DNA of 58,691 nucleotides from Candidatus Acidiferrum typicum (GTDB lineage Bacteria; Acidobacteriota; Terriglobia; Acidiferrales; UBA7541), in the NCBI GenBank assembly GCA_002478115.1, contig DLMH01000009.1:1-58691 (forward strand). Direction: 5' to 3'. Shown piece by piece: positions 43,000-51,197 of this stretch (its first letter is position 1; each line of letters opens with the position of its first letter). A program made the translations under genes and the position numbers. The notes beneath the pieces are model-generated. The model saw only the letters and a program-made list of their open reading frames with translations. It did no database searches and had not been told where the DNA came from.

Positions 43000-44278
43000 G
43001 ACCATCAAGGTCGATTTCCTTGCACGCGTCGAGGGCGAAGGCGGCTTGTTCGTCCGCGTGCGCGACCAGCGCGTCACGGAAGTGAAGCTCAACATCTTCG
43101 AGCCGCCGCGCTTCTTTGAAGCTTTTCTCCGGGGCCGCAAATTCAGCGAAGCTCCCGATATCACCGCGCGCATCTGCGGCATCTGCCCGGTCGCCTATCA
43201 AATGAGTTCCTGCCACGCAGCCGAAGACGCTTTCGGGGTTCATATCGAGGGCCCCATCCGCGAACTGCGCCGCCTGCTTTACTGCGGCGAGTGGATTGAA
43301 AGCCACGCGCTGCACATCTATCTGCTCCACGCGCCGGACTTTCTCGGCTACGAGGATGTCATCCAAATGGCCAAGGATCATCCGGAGGCCGTGCAGCGTG
43401 GACTGCGCCTGAAGAAAATCGGCAACCAAATCATGACTGTGGTAGGCGGCCGCGAAATCCACCCCATCAACGTACGCGTCGGTGGCTTCTATAAAGCGCC
43501 GTCCAAGCAGCAACTCAAAGGCCTGACCGAGGATCTGAAATGGGCGCGTGACGCCGCCGTGGAAACTTGCCGTTGGGTATCCACGTTCACGTTTCCCGAT
43601 TTTCAGCGCGATTACGAATTTGTGGCCTTGCGTCACCCGGATGAGTATCCCTTGAACGAAGGGCGCCTCGTTTCCAGCAAAGGGCTCGATATTCCCATCC
43701 AGGAATACGAGCAGCACTTCGCCGAAGAGCACCACAAGCATTCCAACGCGTTGCATTCCGCTCTACTCGAGCGCGGCTCCTATTTCGTCGGCCCGCTGGC
43801 CCGCTACAATTTGAATTTCGATAAACTCACACCGCTGGCGCAGAAAGCGGCGCGTACTGCGGGTCTGACCGCTACATGTCGCAATCCCTTCCAGGGAATT
43901 CTTGTGCGCGCGGTGGAAACCGTGTATGCCTGCGACGAAGCCCTGCGCATCATCGCCCATTACGAAGCACCCGATAAGCCTTACGTGGAGGTCACTCCCC
44001 GTGTTTCCATTGGACATGGCTGCACCGAAGCGCCTCGCGGCATCCTCTATCATCGTTATCGTTACGACGATCGCGGCCTCATCTCGAACGCCAAGATCGT
44101 TCCGCCGACCTCGCAGAACCTGAAGGCCATCGAGGAAGATCTCTCCGAGTTTGTCAGTGCGCGGCTGCACCTCCCCAACGATCGTCTGCAATGGCAATGC
44201 GAACAAGCCATCCGCAACTACGATCCCTGCATCTCCTGCGCTACGCACTTCCTGAAACTCCGGGTAGAGCGCGAATGA
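42989..44278 (+). CDS. NiFe hydrogenase large subunit (HydA/HyhL-like)
   Basis: This 429-residue catalytic subunit binds the NiFe(CN)2CO centre. The L1 motif is [15 protein letters not shown] and the L2 motif is DPCISCATH, giving the four nickel-binding cysteines. The chain ends with FLKLRVERE beyond the His of L2, the peptide that a maturation endopeptidase removes after nickel insertion; that protease is encoded next. The gene starts at ATG 11 bp before the stop of the small subunit. Gene order and motifs place it with group 3b bidirectional NADP-linked enzymes (inference). The hyp genes that build the centre are not in this window. Confidence 0.95.
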   Translation: MNAKTIKVDFLARVEGEGGLFVRVRDQRVTEVKLNIFEPPRFFEAFLRGRKFSEAPDITARICGICPVAYQMSSCHAAEDAFGVHIEGPIRELRRLLYCGEWIESHALHIYLLHAPDFLGYEDVIQMAKDHPEAVQRGLRLKKIGNQIMTVVGGREIHPINVRVGGFYKAPSKQQLKGLTEDLKWARDAAVETCRWVSTFTFPDFQRDYEFVALRHPDEYPLNEGRLVSSKGLDIPIQEYEQHFAEEHHKHSNALHSALLERGSYFVGPLARYNLNFDKLTPLAQKAARTAGLTATCRNPFQGILVRAVETVYACDEALRIIAHYEAPDKPYVEVTPRVSIGHGCTEAPRGILYHRYRYDDRGLISNAKIVPPTSQNLKAIEEDLSEFVSARLHLPNDRLQWQCEQAIRNYDPCISCATHFLKLRVERE

Positions 44279-44769
44279 CCGCCCCCCGCAGTAGCGCGCT
44301 GCTGATCGGAGTGGGCAACCCCTTCCGCAGCGACGACGGTGTGGGTGGTGTCGTCATTCGCCGCTTGCGCGGCCAGAATCTCCCGGGCTTCACCATCGTG
44401 GAGGAAACTGGCGACGGCGCGGAATTACTGGAAGCCTGGCAAGGCGCTTCCGCGGTCATCCTGGTGGATGCGGTGCAATCCGGCGTCGCCCCCGGCACCA
44501 TCCACCGGCTCGACGCCACCACCGAAAAGCTTCCCAAGTGGTTTTCCCATTGTTCCACGCACGCCTTCGGAGTGGCCGAAGCCATCGAACTCGCGCGCAC
44601 CCTTGGCGAATTGCCGCCTTCTCTAGTTGTTTACGGCATCGAAGGCCTCGATTTTTCCGCTGGCACCTTGTTGTCTCCGGAAGTCGCCGCAAGCGTTCCG
44701 GGGGTCGTTTCCAGCATCCTCGCCGAAATCCGCGGGCTTGCCGGCCTCAAGTCCGCACGCATCGCCTGA
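44275..44769 (+). CDS. Hydrogenase maturation endopeptidase
   Basis: This 164-residue protease belongs to the HyaD/HybD/HycI family. Three nickel-sensing residues are visible: the acidic residue in [14 protein letters not shown], Asp in [10 protein letters not shown] and His in [14 protein letters not shown]. It cleaves the C-terminal peptide of the large subunit encoded just before it, with which it shares the overlap ATGA. The length is normal for the family. It is the last gene of the operon. Confidence 0.93.
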   Translation: MTAPRSSALLIGVGNPFRSDDGVGGVVIRRLRGQNLPGFTIVEETGDGAELLEAWQGASAVILVDAVQSGVAPGTIHRLDATTEKLPKWFSHCSTHAFGVAEAIELARTLGELPPSLVVYGIEGLDFSAGTLLSPEVAASVPGVVSSILAEIRGLAGLKSARIA

Positions 44770-44802
44770 CCCTGCAATTCCTACGCACTCAAGCGGACCG
44801 TG

Positions 44803-44830
44803 ACACCCACCCAATTTTGAGAGTGGGTGT
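44803..44830. terminator. Possible hairpin terminator after the hydrogenase operon
   Basis: ACACCCAC (44803-44810) and GTGGGTGT (44823-44830) form an 8-bp perfect stem around a 12-nt loop. No T-run follows, so it may be an mRNA 3' stabiliser or a weak terminator. Confidence 0.45.
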
Positions 44831-44889
44831 GCCAGACCGGATTTCGCACAAACTACGATTCATCCGTTGCCCTAGTTCAGCACGACGCG

Positions 44890-45000
44890 GTCATCCTAAG
44901 GCGATCCAGTGAGGATCGCCGAAGGATCTCAACGCAAGAGTGTGCGCGGTGCATCAGTTGAGATCCTTCGGGGCGCAAACGACGCGCCCCTCAGGATGAC
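44890..45000. repeat. Cloverleaf-like GTCATCC repeat
   Basis: An outer stem GTCATCCT/AGGATGAC (44890-44897, 44993-45000) encloses three consecutive hairpins: GCGATCC/GGATCGC (44901-44919), a 14-bp stem CGAAGGATCTCAAC/GTTGAGATCCTTCG (44920-44970), and GGGCGC/GCGCCC (44971-44989). All stems are perfect. It lies in the 309-bp gap before the sirtuin gene; nothing else is recognisable there. Confidence 0.8.
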
Positions 45001-45078
45001 AGGGTGCTGTGACGCTTAAATAGTGGGCACAATCGCATCTCGTGAGAAAATCCAGCTAGAATCTCCGTGGTATCGCCA

Positions 45079-45786
45079 ATGCCAAGACTCACCATCTCTC
45101 CCGTCGACCGCGTTTTTGTTCTTACTGGTGCCGGCATCAGCGCGGAAAGCGGTATTCCCACTTTTCGCGATGCCGGCGGACTGTGGCGCAATTACCGAAT
45201 CGAAGAAGTCGCGTCGCCTCACGCCTGGCGGCGCGATCCACGGCTCGTCTGGGATTTCTATTCGATGCGCCGCAAAGTGGCATCCGCCGCCAAGCCAAAT
45301 CCCGGCCATTTTGCGCTCGCTACTCTCGAGCAGGCTCTCGGCGACCGCCTTTTTCTGTGCACGCAAAACGTCGACAATCTTCATGAGCAGGGGGGCGCGC
45401 GGCGCGTTCACCACATGCACGGTGAACTCTTCAAGAGCCGTTGCGACTCCTGTTCCCTCCCGCCCTTCGCGGACACCTCTCTCCACGAATCACCCGGCGA
45501 GATTCCACGCTGCTCCTGCGGGGGCAAAATCCGTCCGCACATCTGCTGGTTCGGCGAGACCCCATTTGAACTCGAGCAGATCTTTCGCGCACTCGATGAG
45601 TGTTCCCTCTTCATCGCTATCGGAACCTCCGGCAGCGTTGAGCCTGCCGCAAGTTTTGCCGCCCACGTTGCCGGTGGCGCCAGGACTTTCTATGTGGGTC
45701 CCGAAGCTCCCGCCAACCACGCGATGTTCGACGAGTGCTTCCTTGGCAAAGCGGGCGAGCTTTTGCCCGGCCTTTTTTCCTGCTGA
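45079..45786 (+). CDS. cobB: NAD-dependent protein deacylase, sirtuin (CobB-like)
   Basis: This 235-residue Sir2 enzyme has FVLTGAGISAESGIPTFRDAG, TQNVDNLHEQGG with the following HMHGEL (catalytic His), a zinc site with CDSC and CSCGG, HICWFGE and IGTSGSVEPAASF. VWDFYSMRR contains the Tyr-x-x-Arg pair that in CobB and SIRT5 favours succinyl or malonyl lysine as well as acetyl lysine. It removes acyl groups from lysine in the cytoplasm and releases nicotinamide. The ATG at 45079 is chosen; a GTG at 45067 is also in frame. Confidence 0.93.
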   Translation: MPRLTISPVDRVFVLTGAGISAESGIPTFRDAGGLWRNYRIEEVASPHAWRRDPRLVWDFYSMRRKVASAAKPNPGHFALATLEQALGDRLFLCTQNVDNLHEQGGARRVHHMHGELFKSRCDSCSLPPFADTSLHESPGEIPRCSCGGKIRPHICWFGETPFELEQIFRALDECSLFIAIGTSGSVEPAASFAAHVAGGARTFYVGPEAPANHAMFDECFLGKAGELLPGLFSC

Positions 45787-45926
45787 GGGAGCGCCTGAGT
45801 TTCGCTCACGCTCGCGGTCTTCGCGTTCCTTCCCTTCGCTAAATTGGGTACAATAATATCTTTCCCGGCCGGATCCTCTCGGAGCGATCATGCCTCAGTC
45901 AGGTAGAGATTCACCGGAGGTGTCGA

Positions 45927-46382
45927 ATGGACTCCGATCCACAGATGGAGCGCAACGCTCATCTAAAGAAGTTCCTGGTTTATGCGTTGATTGGGGTTGT
46001 CGTCGTTGTTGTCTATTTCGTTTTCCTTCTGATCTCCCGTCATCAAGCGGCCCGCGAATTCGAGCAGCGCAACACCGAGATATTAAACCAGCAGCATCGC
46101 GCAGAGGATCAGCTCACCATTCAACAGCTCGGTGGCCCAGGGTTCGGCATCCGCGCTCTTTACGCTAATCCCCCGGTTATCCGGCGCGGGCAATCCGCAC
46201 AGGTCTGCTATGACGTCGTCAACGCGAAGACTGTCAGCATCGATCCGCCTGTGGCGCAAGTTTGGCCATCGCACACGCGGTGTTTCGGGGTCTCGCCCAA
46301 ACGGACCACCACCTACACCCTTACCGTCACTGATGCCAATGGGAAGACGGCCACGAACAACGTGGAAGTGAAAGTTCATTGA
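45927..46382 (+). CDS. Single-pass membrane protein with Ig-like domain
   Basis: This 151-residue protein has a short N-terminus (MDSDPQMERNAHLKK), one membrane helix (FLVYALIGVVVVVVYFVFLL), a short helical stretch rich in Gln and Arg, and a C-terminal immunoglobulin-like beta domain from ALYANPPVIRRGQSAQVCYDV to YTLTVTDANGKTATNNVEV. The segment TKTVSIDPP- and the two Cys at QVCYDV and TRCFGV probably form a disulfide outside the membrane. GGAGG precedes the ATG. No known family function. It lies upstream of greA on the same strand. Confidence 0.7.
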   Translation: MDSDPQMERNAHLKKFLVYALIGVVVVVVYFVFLLISRHQAAREFEQRNTEILNQQHRAEDQLTIQQLGGPGFGIRALYANPPVIRRGQSAQVCYDVVNAKTVSIDPPVAQVWPSHTRCFGVSPKRTTTYTLTVTDANGKTATNNVEVKVH

Positions 46383-46481
46383 CAGCTTGTCTGTTACATA
46401 AACCTTTTTATTTACAATACGATAAGGGGCCATTCTGACAGGCGGAGCACCCCTCCGGCCTTCTTCCCACCCTTCCCCCCC

Positions 46482-46511
46482 TTGTTCTCTCAATTCTCTC
46501 CCATCTATAAT
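46482..46511 (+). promoter_or_regulatory. Predicted sigma70 promoter of greA
   Basis: TTGTTC at 46482-46487 and a perfect TATAAT at 46506-46511 are 18 bp apart. The inferred transcription start is close to 46518, right at the base of a terminator-like hairpin. Confidence 0.65.
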
Positions 46512-46518
46512 GAGGGAA

Positions 46519-46558
46519 GCGGAGTTCGGCCAAGCCGAGCTCCGCATCGTTTTTCTTT
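46519..46558 (+). terminator. Attenuator hairpin in the greA leader
   Basis: GCGGAG-T-TCGGC and GCCGA-G-CTCCGC pair over 12 positions (one G-T wobble) around a CAA loop at 46519-46545, followed by ATCGTTTTTCTTT. This is the form of an intrinsic terminator, 14 bp before the greA ATG and at the start of its predicted transcript. Terminated RNA would be only about 35-40 nt long. Confidence 0.7.
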
Positions 46559-46572
46559 AACCCGGAAAGTTT

Positions 46573-47052
46573 ATGTCCGATCCTCTTGCAAAAATTAAGA
46601 AGAAGCTGCAGACGGAAATTGACGCGCTCGAGCGCGAGCTCAGCGTCGAGCTCCCCAAGGAGATCGCCGTCGCCCGTGCGCACGGCGACCTCTCCGAAAA
46701 CGCGGAATACAAATTCGCCAAGGAGCGCCAGGGGTACGTCAACGCAAAGATTCACCATCTTAAGAAGCGCATGGGCGACCTGGGCATGCTCAATCTCACA
46801 AACATTCCCAGGGATCGTACCGGCTACGGCTCGCGCGTCGTAGTTGTGGATGTGCAGCGCAGCGTCGAGGTCGAGTACAAGCTGGTCAGCAGCGAGGAAG
46901 CCGATGTCGAAAAGGGGCTCATCTCCACGACCTCCCCGATCGGCCGCGCTCTGCTCAATCGTAAGGTGGGAGACGAAGTGCAAGTCGCCACGCCGGCCGG
47001 CAATAAGGAGTTTGAAGTTGTGCGGCTGGTGACCATTCACGAAGACGATTGA
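46573..47052 (+). CDS. greA: Transcription elongation factor GreA
   Basis: This 159-residue protein rescues backtracked RNA polymerase by stimulating transcript cleavage. The N-terminal coiled coil is complete, including the acidic tip ARAHGDLSENAEYKFAKERQ, and the C-terminal FKBP-like domain has SVEVEYKLVSSEEADVEKG and STTSPIGRALLNRKVGDEV followed by TPAGNKEFEVV. GGAAAG precedes the ATG. The length is normal. An intrinsic-terminator-like hairpin sits in its leader, suggesting control of greA by early termination. Confidence 0.96.
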   Translation: MSDPLAKIKKKLQTEIDALERELSVELPKEIAVARAHGDLSENAEYKFAKERQGYVNAKIHHLKKRMGDLGMLNLTNIPRDRTGYGSRVVVVDVQRSVEVEYKLVSSEEADVEKGLISTTSPIGRALLNRKVGDEVQVATPAGNKEFEVVRLVTIHEDD

Positions 47053-47149
47053 TTCCATCCACCCGGCCTGCGGTCAGGGTTCATATATGATTGGGGTTCA
47101 GGTCCCGCTCCCGGTTTTCTGACACCTCTCGGCCATCGGACATTCCTCG

Positions 47150-48274
47150 TTGACGCTTTCTATCACTGGCGTCATCGCGCAGAGCTTTTGTGCCGGCGCT
47201 TTCTGTGGCCCGAAAGCGAAAGAGCAGGTCATTTTGGAAACTGTCGCATGCAATCTGTGCGGATCACGCCGCTACAAAACGGTATACGAAATGCCGGACG
47301 CGCGCCTTTTCCCGGACGAATATTTCACCGTGGTGGAGTGTGATGAGTGCGGCCTCGGTTTCGTCAATCCACGGCCCGATCGCCAGGAAATCCAGAAGTA
47401 TTATCCGCGGGACTACTACGAAAACGAGGAGTCCGCTAGCTTTGCGCGCTACCTTCAGAAGCGTTTCACGCAACAAGCGCGCTATCTGAAAGAGGTGGAA
47501 GACCGGCCCGGCCCCAGGAAGTTACTGGATGTGGGCTGTTTCAACGGGGAATTTCCACGTTTTATGGCTGCGCGCGGATGGGATGTCTCCGGTGTGGAGA
47601 TTTCGGAGGTCTCCCAACGCATCAAGGACTTTCCTGTCTTCAGCCAGGAATTCAGCGAGATTTCTATTTGTGAACCCACTTATGATGCGATAACCGCCTG
47701 GGCCGTGCTTGAACATGTCCACGACCCCCTGGCGTACTTCCAAAAGGCGTCGCAACTGTTGAAGAAGGGCGGCCTGTTTGTTTTTCAAATGCCGAATTTT
47801 ATAAGCATCACTTCCCGCTGCCTTTTTTGGGAAGACGTTCCCAGGCACTTGTACTTCTACACCAGGGAAAATGTCGCTCAATACCTGGAGAAAGCGGGGC
47901 TCGTACTGCAGCGAGAAGACAACCGCGGGAATGTCTATAAATCGTCGCCGGCAAGCTGGCTGCCTTATATGATCAGAACCCGGCTGCAGCGAAAAGCGTT
48001 TACCTACAAGGATAAGCCTCTGAGCAGCAGGGAATTTCGCAAGCTGCATCATTTGCAGCGCGGAATCACCGCCGGCTTGAAATATCTCGCTTATTCTCCG
48101 GCGTCGGCGGTGGACCGCATGCTCTGGCCTGCAGTCGAAGCCGTCCAGATTCTTCGCAAGACTTACGGCAGCAGCACCTACGTGGCCCGCAAGCGGGCTC
48201 TGGCCATAGCCGAGTGCTGGCATCCTGCGGCCAAGGTGCGTACAATGAGCCCTTCCCAAGGAAATGGAATATGA
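47150..48274 (+). CDS. Class I SAM-dependent methyltransferase with N-terminal zinc-finger
   Basis: This protein of up to 374 residues has an N-terminal Cys4 site (CNLCGSRRY and CDECGLGFVNPRP), then a Methyltransf_23-type domain: LLDVGCFNGEFPRFMAARGWDVSGVEIS, AITAWAVLEHVHDPLAYF and LLKKGGLFVFQMPN. A C-terminal region of about 100 residues has no clear match. Such proteins are common in polysaccharide or lipid modification clusters. The start is uncertain: the frame opens at TTG (47150), and a TTG at 47234 with GAGCAGG upstream is equally possible. The next gene overlaps its stop as ATGA. Confidence 0.78.
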   Translation: MTLSITGVIAQSFCAGAFCGPKAKEQVILETVACNLCGSRRYKTVYEMPDARLFPDEYFTVVECDECGLGFVNPRPDRQEIQKYYPRDYYENEESASFARYLQKRFTQQARYLKEVEDRPGPRKLLDVGCFNGEFPRFMAARGWDVSGVEISEVSQRIKDFPVFSQEFSEISICEPTYDAITAWAVLEHVHDPLAYFQKASQLLKKGGLFVFQMPNFISITSRCLFWEDVPRHLYFYTRENVAQYLEKAGLVLQREDNRGNVYKSSPASWLPYMIRTRLQRKAFTYKDKPLSSREFRKLHHLQRGITAGLKYLAYSPASAVDRMLWPAVEAVQILRKTYGSSTYVARKRALAIAECWHPAAKVRTMSPSQGNGI

Positions 48275-49137
48275 GCGACACTCCACAAACGGTTTTGATA
48301 ACGGGCGGCACCGATGGACTCGGGCGGGCCGCCGCCATTTTGCTGGCGGAGCGCGGCTATCGCGTTTTCGCCGCCGGACGCTCCGCGGAGAAACGCGCCG
48401 ACCTCGACAAGCTGGCAGCGGAGAAGAAGGTACCCATCGAGCCGCTGCAGCTCGATGTGTGTGACGATGCTTCCGTCCAGCGGGCCGTGCAAAGCGTTTT
48501 GCAGAAGGCTGGCGCCATCGACGTTCTCATCAACAACGCCGGTGTCGGCTACATGGCGGTGATTGAGGACTTGCAACTTGATGACCTGCGCCGGCAGTTT
48601 GAAACCAACGTTTTCGGCGTTCTGCGCGTCACGCAAGCCGTCCTTCCACACATGCGCGAGCGCCGCCGCGGCCGCATCCTGATGACGAGCAGCGTCACCG
48701 GCCTCCTTACGCCGCCGACCTATGGCGCCTACAGCAGCAGCAAGCACGCCCTCGAAGCGCTCTCCAATGCCCTGCGCCTGGAGATGTTCCCGTTTAACGT
48801 CGAAGTTATCTTGATCGAGCCGGGCTACATCGTTACGAATTTTCAGCAGACGGCCAAGGCGCTGGCCGAGCCGTACGTCGAAGCGGCGAAAGCGGGGCCG
48901 TACGCGAAAGTCTATGCGGGAGCGTGGAGCGGCGCGAACAAGGGCCGCGGCGATTCCAAGACCACCCCGGAAGATTGCGCGCGGGTCATCCAGGAAGCCA
49001 TCGAATCGCCCCATCCCAAAGCGCGCTATCCGGTCACGCCGCTGGCGAAATGGGCATCCTTCGGCCGGCGCATCCTCCCGGATACCCTGCTGGATTCGAT
49101 TCTGCGCCGCAAATACGGCATTCTTCGCGAAGAGTAG
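48271..49137 (+). CDS. Short-chain dehydrogenase/reductase
   Basis: This 288-residue classical SDR has the cofactor loop ITGGTDGLGRAAA, AAGRSAEKRADL with Arg suggesting NADP, NNAGVGYM, MTSSVTGLL with the catalytic Ser and YSSSKHALEAL carrying Tyr and Lys. The C-terminal part (GYIVTNFQQTAKALAEPYVE and YPVTPLAKWASFGRRILPD) is like DHRS-type or retinol-dehydrogenase-like SDRs. The substrate is unknown. It overlaps the methyltransferase gene (ATGA), so both are probably translationally coupled. Confidence 0.87.
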   Translation: MSDTPQTVLITGGTDGLGRAAAILLAERGYRVFAAGRSAEKRADLDKLAAEKKVPIEPLQLDVCDDASVQRAVQSVLQKAGAIDVLINNAGVGYMAVIEDLQLDDLRRQFETNVFGVLRVTQAVLPHMRERRRGRILMTSSVTGLLTPPTYGAYSSSKHALEALSNALRLEMFPFNVEVILIEPGYIVTNFQQTAKALAEPYVEAAKAGPYAKVYAGAWSGANKGRGDSKTTPEDCARVIQEAIESPHPKARYPVTPLAKWASFGRRILPDTLLDSILRRKYGILREE

Positions 49138-49143
49138 CGCGGG

Positions 49144-49557
49144 CTAATTGGAAACCTGGAAGGACAGGCTGTTCTCGCGAAGTTGTTCCCACTTCTTTCG
49201 CCACGCATCGTGAATGGGACTTTCCGCGTAATCGGCAGCGGCTTCGGGGCTGGTGAACTCAATCACATAGACACCGCTGAAATCGCGGAGCTGGTTGCGC
49301 TCGGTCTTCAGCCAGATATTCTTGATGCCCGGAATTTTCGCGGCCATGTCCTTGATTCCGGCGATGGCCTGTTCCTGGTCATTCAAGGAAGTGGCGTCGC
49401 GGAATTTGTAAGCGACAACGTGCACCACCGTTTTGGGCTGCCCGAATTTGTTGATGGCGGAAACGTGGCGCGTCAGCACGCTGCCCACGGCAATTCCCGC
49501 AAGAAACAGCAGTGTGGCGCAGAGCATCAGCACGATGCGGCGGTTCGCAGTAGGCAT
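49144..49557 (-). CDS. Membrane-anchored Dabb (stress-responsive A/B barrel) protein
   Basis: This 137-residue protein has an N-terminal membrane anchor or signal (IVLMLCATLLFLAGIAVGSVL) followed by a dimeric alpha/beta barrel domain: TVVHVVAYKFRDATSLNDQEQA, IPGIKNIWLKTERN, GVYVIEFTSPEAAADYAESPIHDAWRK (family core). The start at MPTANRR is used because GGGGAGG lies just upstream; the frame extends five codons further to a TTG. Relatives include stress-induced and heme- or polyketide-related barrels; function here is unknown. Confidence 0.82.
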   Translation of the reverse strand: MPTANRRIVLMLCATLLFLAGIAVGSVLTRHVSAINKFGQPKTVVHVVAYKFRDATSLNDQEQAIAGIKDMAAKIPGIKNIWLKTERNQLRDFSGVYVIEFTSPEAAADYAESPIHDAWRKKWEQLRENSLSFQVSN

Positions 49558-49677
49558 GACGTTCCTCCCCAAGAGAAAACCCGTTCAGTCTAAGCGACTC
49601 TGCGGGAGGCGGCAACTGCGTGGAGTTTGACGCCGTTCGCCGCTGCGTTTACTCTCAGACTCATAGAGGAGACACGA

Positions 49678-51105
49678 ATGTTGCGAATGTTTGAGTGCGC
49701 CATTGCTCTGTGCGCCAGCTTGTTCCTGGGACAATCTGCCGGCGCCCAGAATCGCGAGGCGGTGAACCAGGAAGCCCGCGCCATCCTTAAAGAGCTCATC
49801 GAGATCAATACGAGCGATTCCGTTGGCAACGTCACAACTGCCGCCGAAGCCATGGCCCAGCGCCTGCTGGCCGTCGGCTTTCCCCAGCAGGATATCCGCG
49901 TTGCCGGCCCGACCGATCGCAAGAAAAATCTCGTCGCGCGCTATCGCGGAACGGGGCAGAAGAAACCCATCTTATTCATCGGCCACCTGGACGTCGTCGA
50001 GGCCCGCCGCGAAGACTGGACCGTCGATCCATTTCAATTCATCGAGCAGGACGGCTACTTCTACGGGCGTGGCACGCAGGACATGAAGGAAGGCGACGCC
50101 CTCCTGGTGACAACTTTTATCCGGCTGAAGCGCGAAGGATTTGTGCCCGACCGCGACCTGATCCTGGCTCTCACCGCCGATGAGGAAGGCGGCGACTACA
50201 ACGGCGTGGACTGGCTGCTAAAAGAGCACAGGGACTGGATCGATGCCGAGTATTGCATCAATCTCGATGGCGGCGAGTTCGAGAAGGTGAAAGGCAAGCG
50301 GTTGCTGGCCGGCCTGCAGGCCAGCGAAAAGGTCTACGTTGATTTTCAATGGGAGGCGAGCAATCCCGGCGGCCACAGCTCGGTTCCCGGGCCGGAGAAC
50401 GCCATCTATGAGTTGGGCGCTGCTCTGACGAAGCTCCAGGGCTTCTCGTTTCCCGTCAAGGTCAGCGAAATCACACGGAATTATTTCGCGCGCACCGCGG
50501 CGCTCAGCTCAGGCTCGGTGGCCGCCGATCTCCGTGGAGTCTCCAAGGACCCGCCCGACCCGGACGCGGTCAAGCGTCTCTCCACGAATCCCTATTACAA
50601 TTCGCTCCTGCGCACCACCTGTGTCGCCACCATGCTATCCGGCGGGCACGCTCCCAATGCTCTTCCGCAAACGGCCCGCGCCAATGTCAATTGCCGCGTG
50701 TTCCCCGGCGAGGATCCCGAGGAAGTACGCAGGACGTTGGAGCGAATCGTTGCGGATCCCAAGCTCAAAATCACTTTCGTGCCGGAGAAGACCTCCGACG
50801 GGAAACTCATCCCCATCGTGGCTGTGCCTCCTTCCCCTCTTCTGCCGGAATTGAATGCCACGTTCGAGCGCACGCTGGCCACGATGTGGCCGGGGCTCCC
50901 GGTGGTTCCCTCGATGTCCACGGGAGCCACGGACGGCAAATATCTACGCATTGCCGGCATACCCACGTATGGCATCGCCTGCATGTTCTTCGATTCGGAA
51001 GATGACCGCTCTCACGGCAAAGACGAACGCGTGGTCGTGGAGGATTTTTACGACGGCGTCGAGTTCACGCACCGCTTCCTGAAGGAACTCGCGACCTCCA
51101 AGTGA
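49678..51105 (+). CDS. Exported M20 family metallopeptidase
   Basis: This 475-residue enzyme has a signal peptide (FECAIALCASLFLGQSAGA) and an M20/M25 zinc-peptidase domain: LFIGHLDVVEA (His and the Asp two residues on), YGRGTQDMKEGDALLV with the bridging Asp, TADEEGGD with the catalytic Glu pair, a dimerisation lid domain, and the final metal His in DRSHGKDERV. The ATG follows AGAGGAG. It probably hydrolyses peptides or acyl-amino acids in the periplasm. It is followed by a strong bidirectional terminator. Confidence 0.92.
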   Translation: MLRMFECAIALCASLFLGQSAGAQNREAVNQEARAILKELIEINTSDSVGNVTTAAEAMAQRLLAVGFPQQDIRVAGPTDRKKNLVARYRGTGQKKPILFIGHLDVVEARREDWTVDPFQFIEQDGYFYGRGTQDMKEGDALLVTTFIRLKREGFVPDRDLILALTADEEGGDYNGVDWLLKEHRDWIDAEYCINLDGGEFEKVKGKRLLAGLQASEKVYVDFQWEASNPGGHSSVPGPENAIYELGAALTKLQGFSFPVKVSEITRNYFARTAALSSGSVAADLRGVSKDPPDPDAVKRLSTNPYYNSLLRTTCVATMLSGGHAPNALPQTARANVNCRVFPGEDPEEVRRTLERIVADPKLKITFVPEKTSDGKLIPIVAVPPSPLLPELNATFERTLATMWPGLPVVPSMSTGATDGKYLRIAGIPTYGIACMFFDSEDDRSHGKDERVVVEDFYDGVEFTHRFLKELATSK

Positions 51106-51146
51106 TCGAGTTGAGCAGGACGCGGAAATTACCCGCCTGAAAAGTA

Positions 51147-51175
51147 AAAGGCCCCCGATGGTTTCGGGGGCCTTT
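51147..51175. terminator. Bidirectional intrinsic terminator
   Basis: AAAGGCCCCCGA (51147-51158) and TCGGGGGCCTTT (51164-51175) form a perfect 12-bp stem around a 5-nt loop, with an A-rich left flank and T-rich right end. It sits between two convergent genes (M20 peptidase and M48 peptidase) and can serve both. Confidence 0.9.
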
Positions 51176-51197
51176 CTGCGGCTGAAATAAAAAACTG

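Noticed and set aside
44803..45000. tRNA gene suggested by the cloverleaf shape
   Set aside because: The unit is 111 nt, the stems have the wrong lengths, and there is no TTCRA T-loop or anticodon arm.
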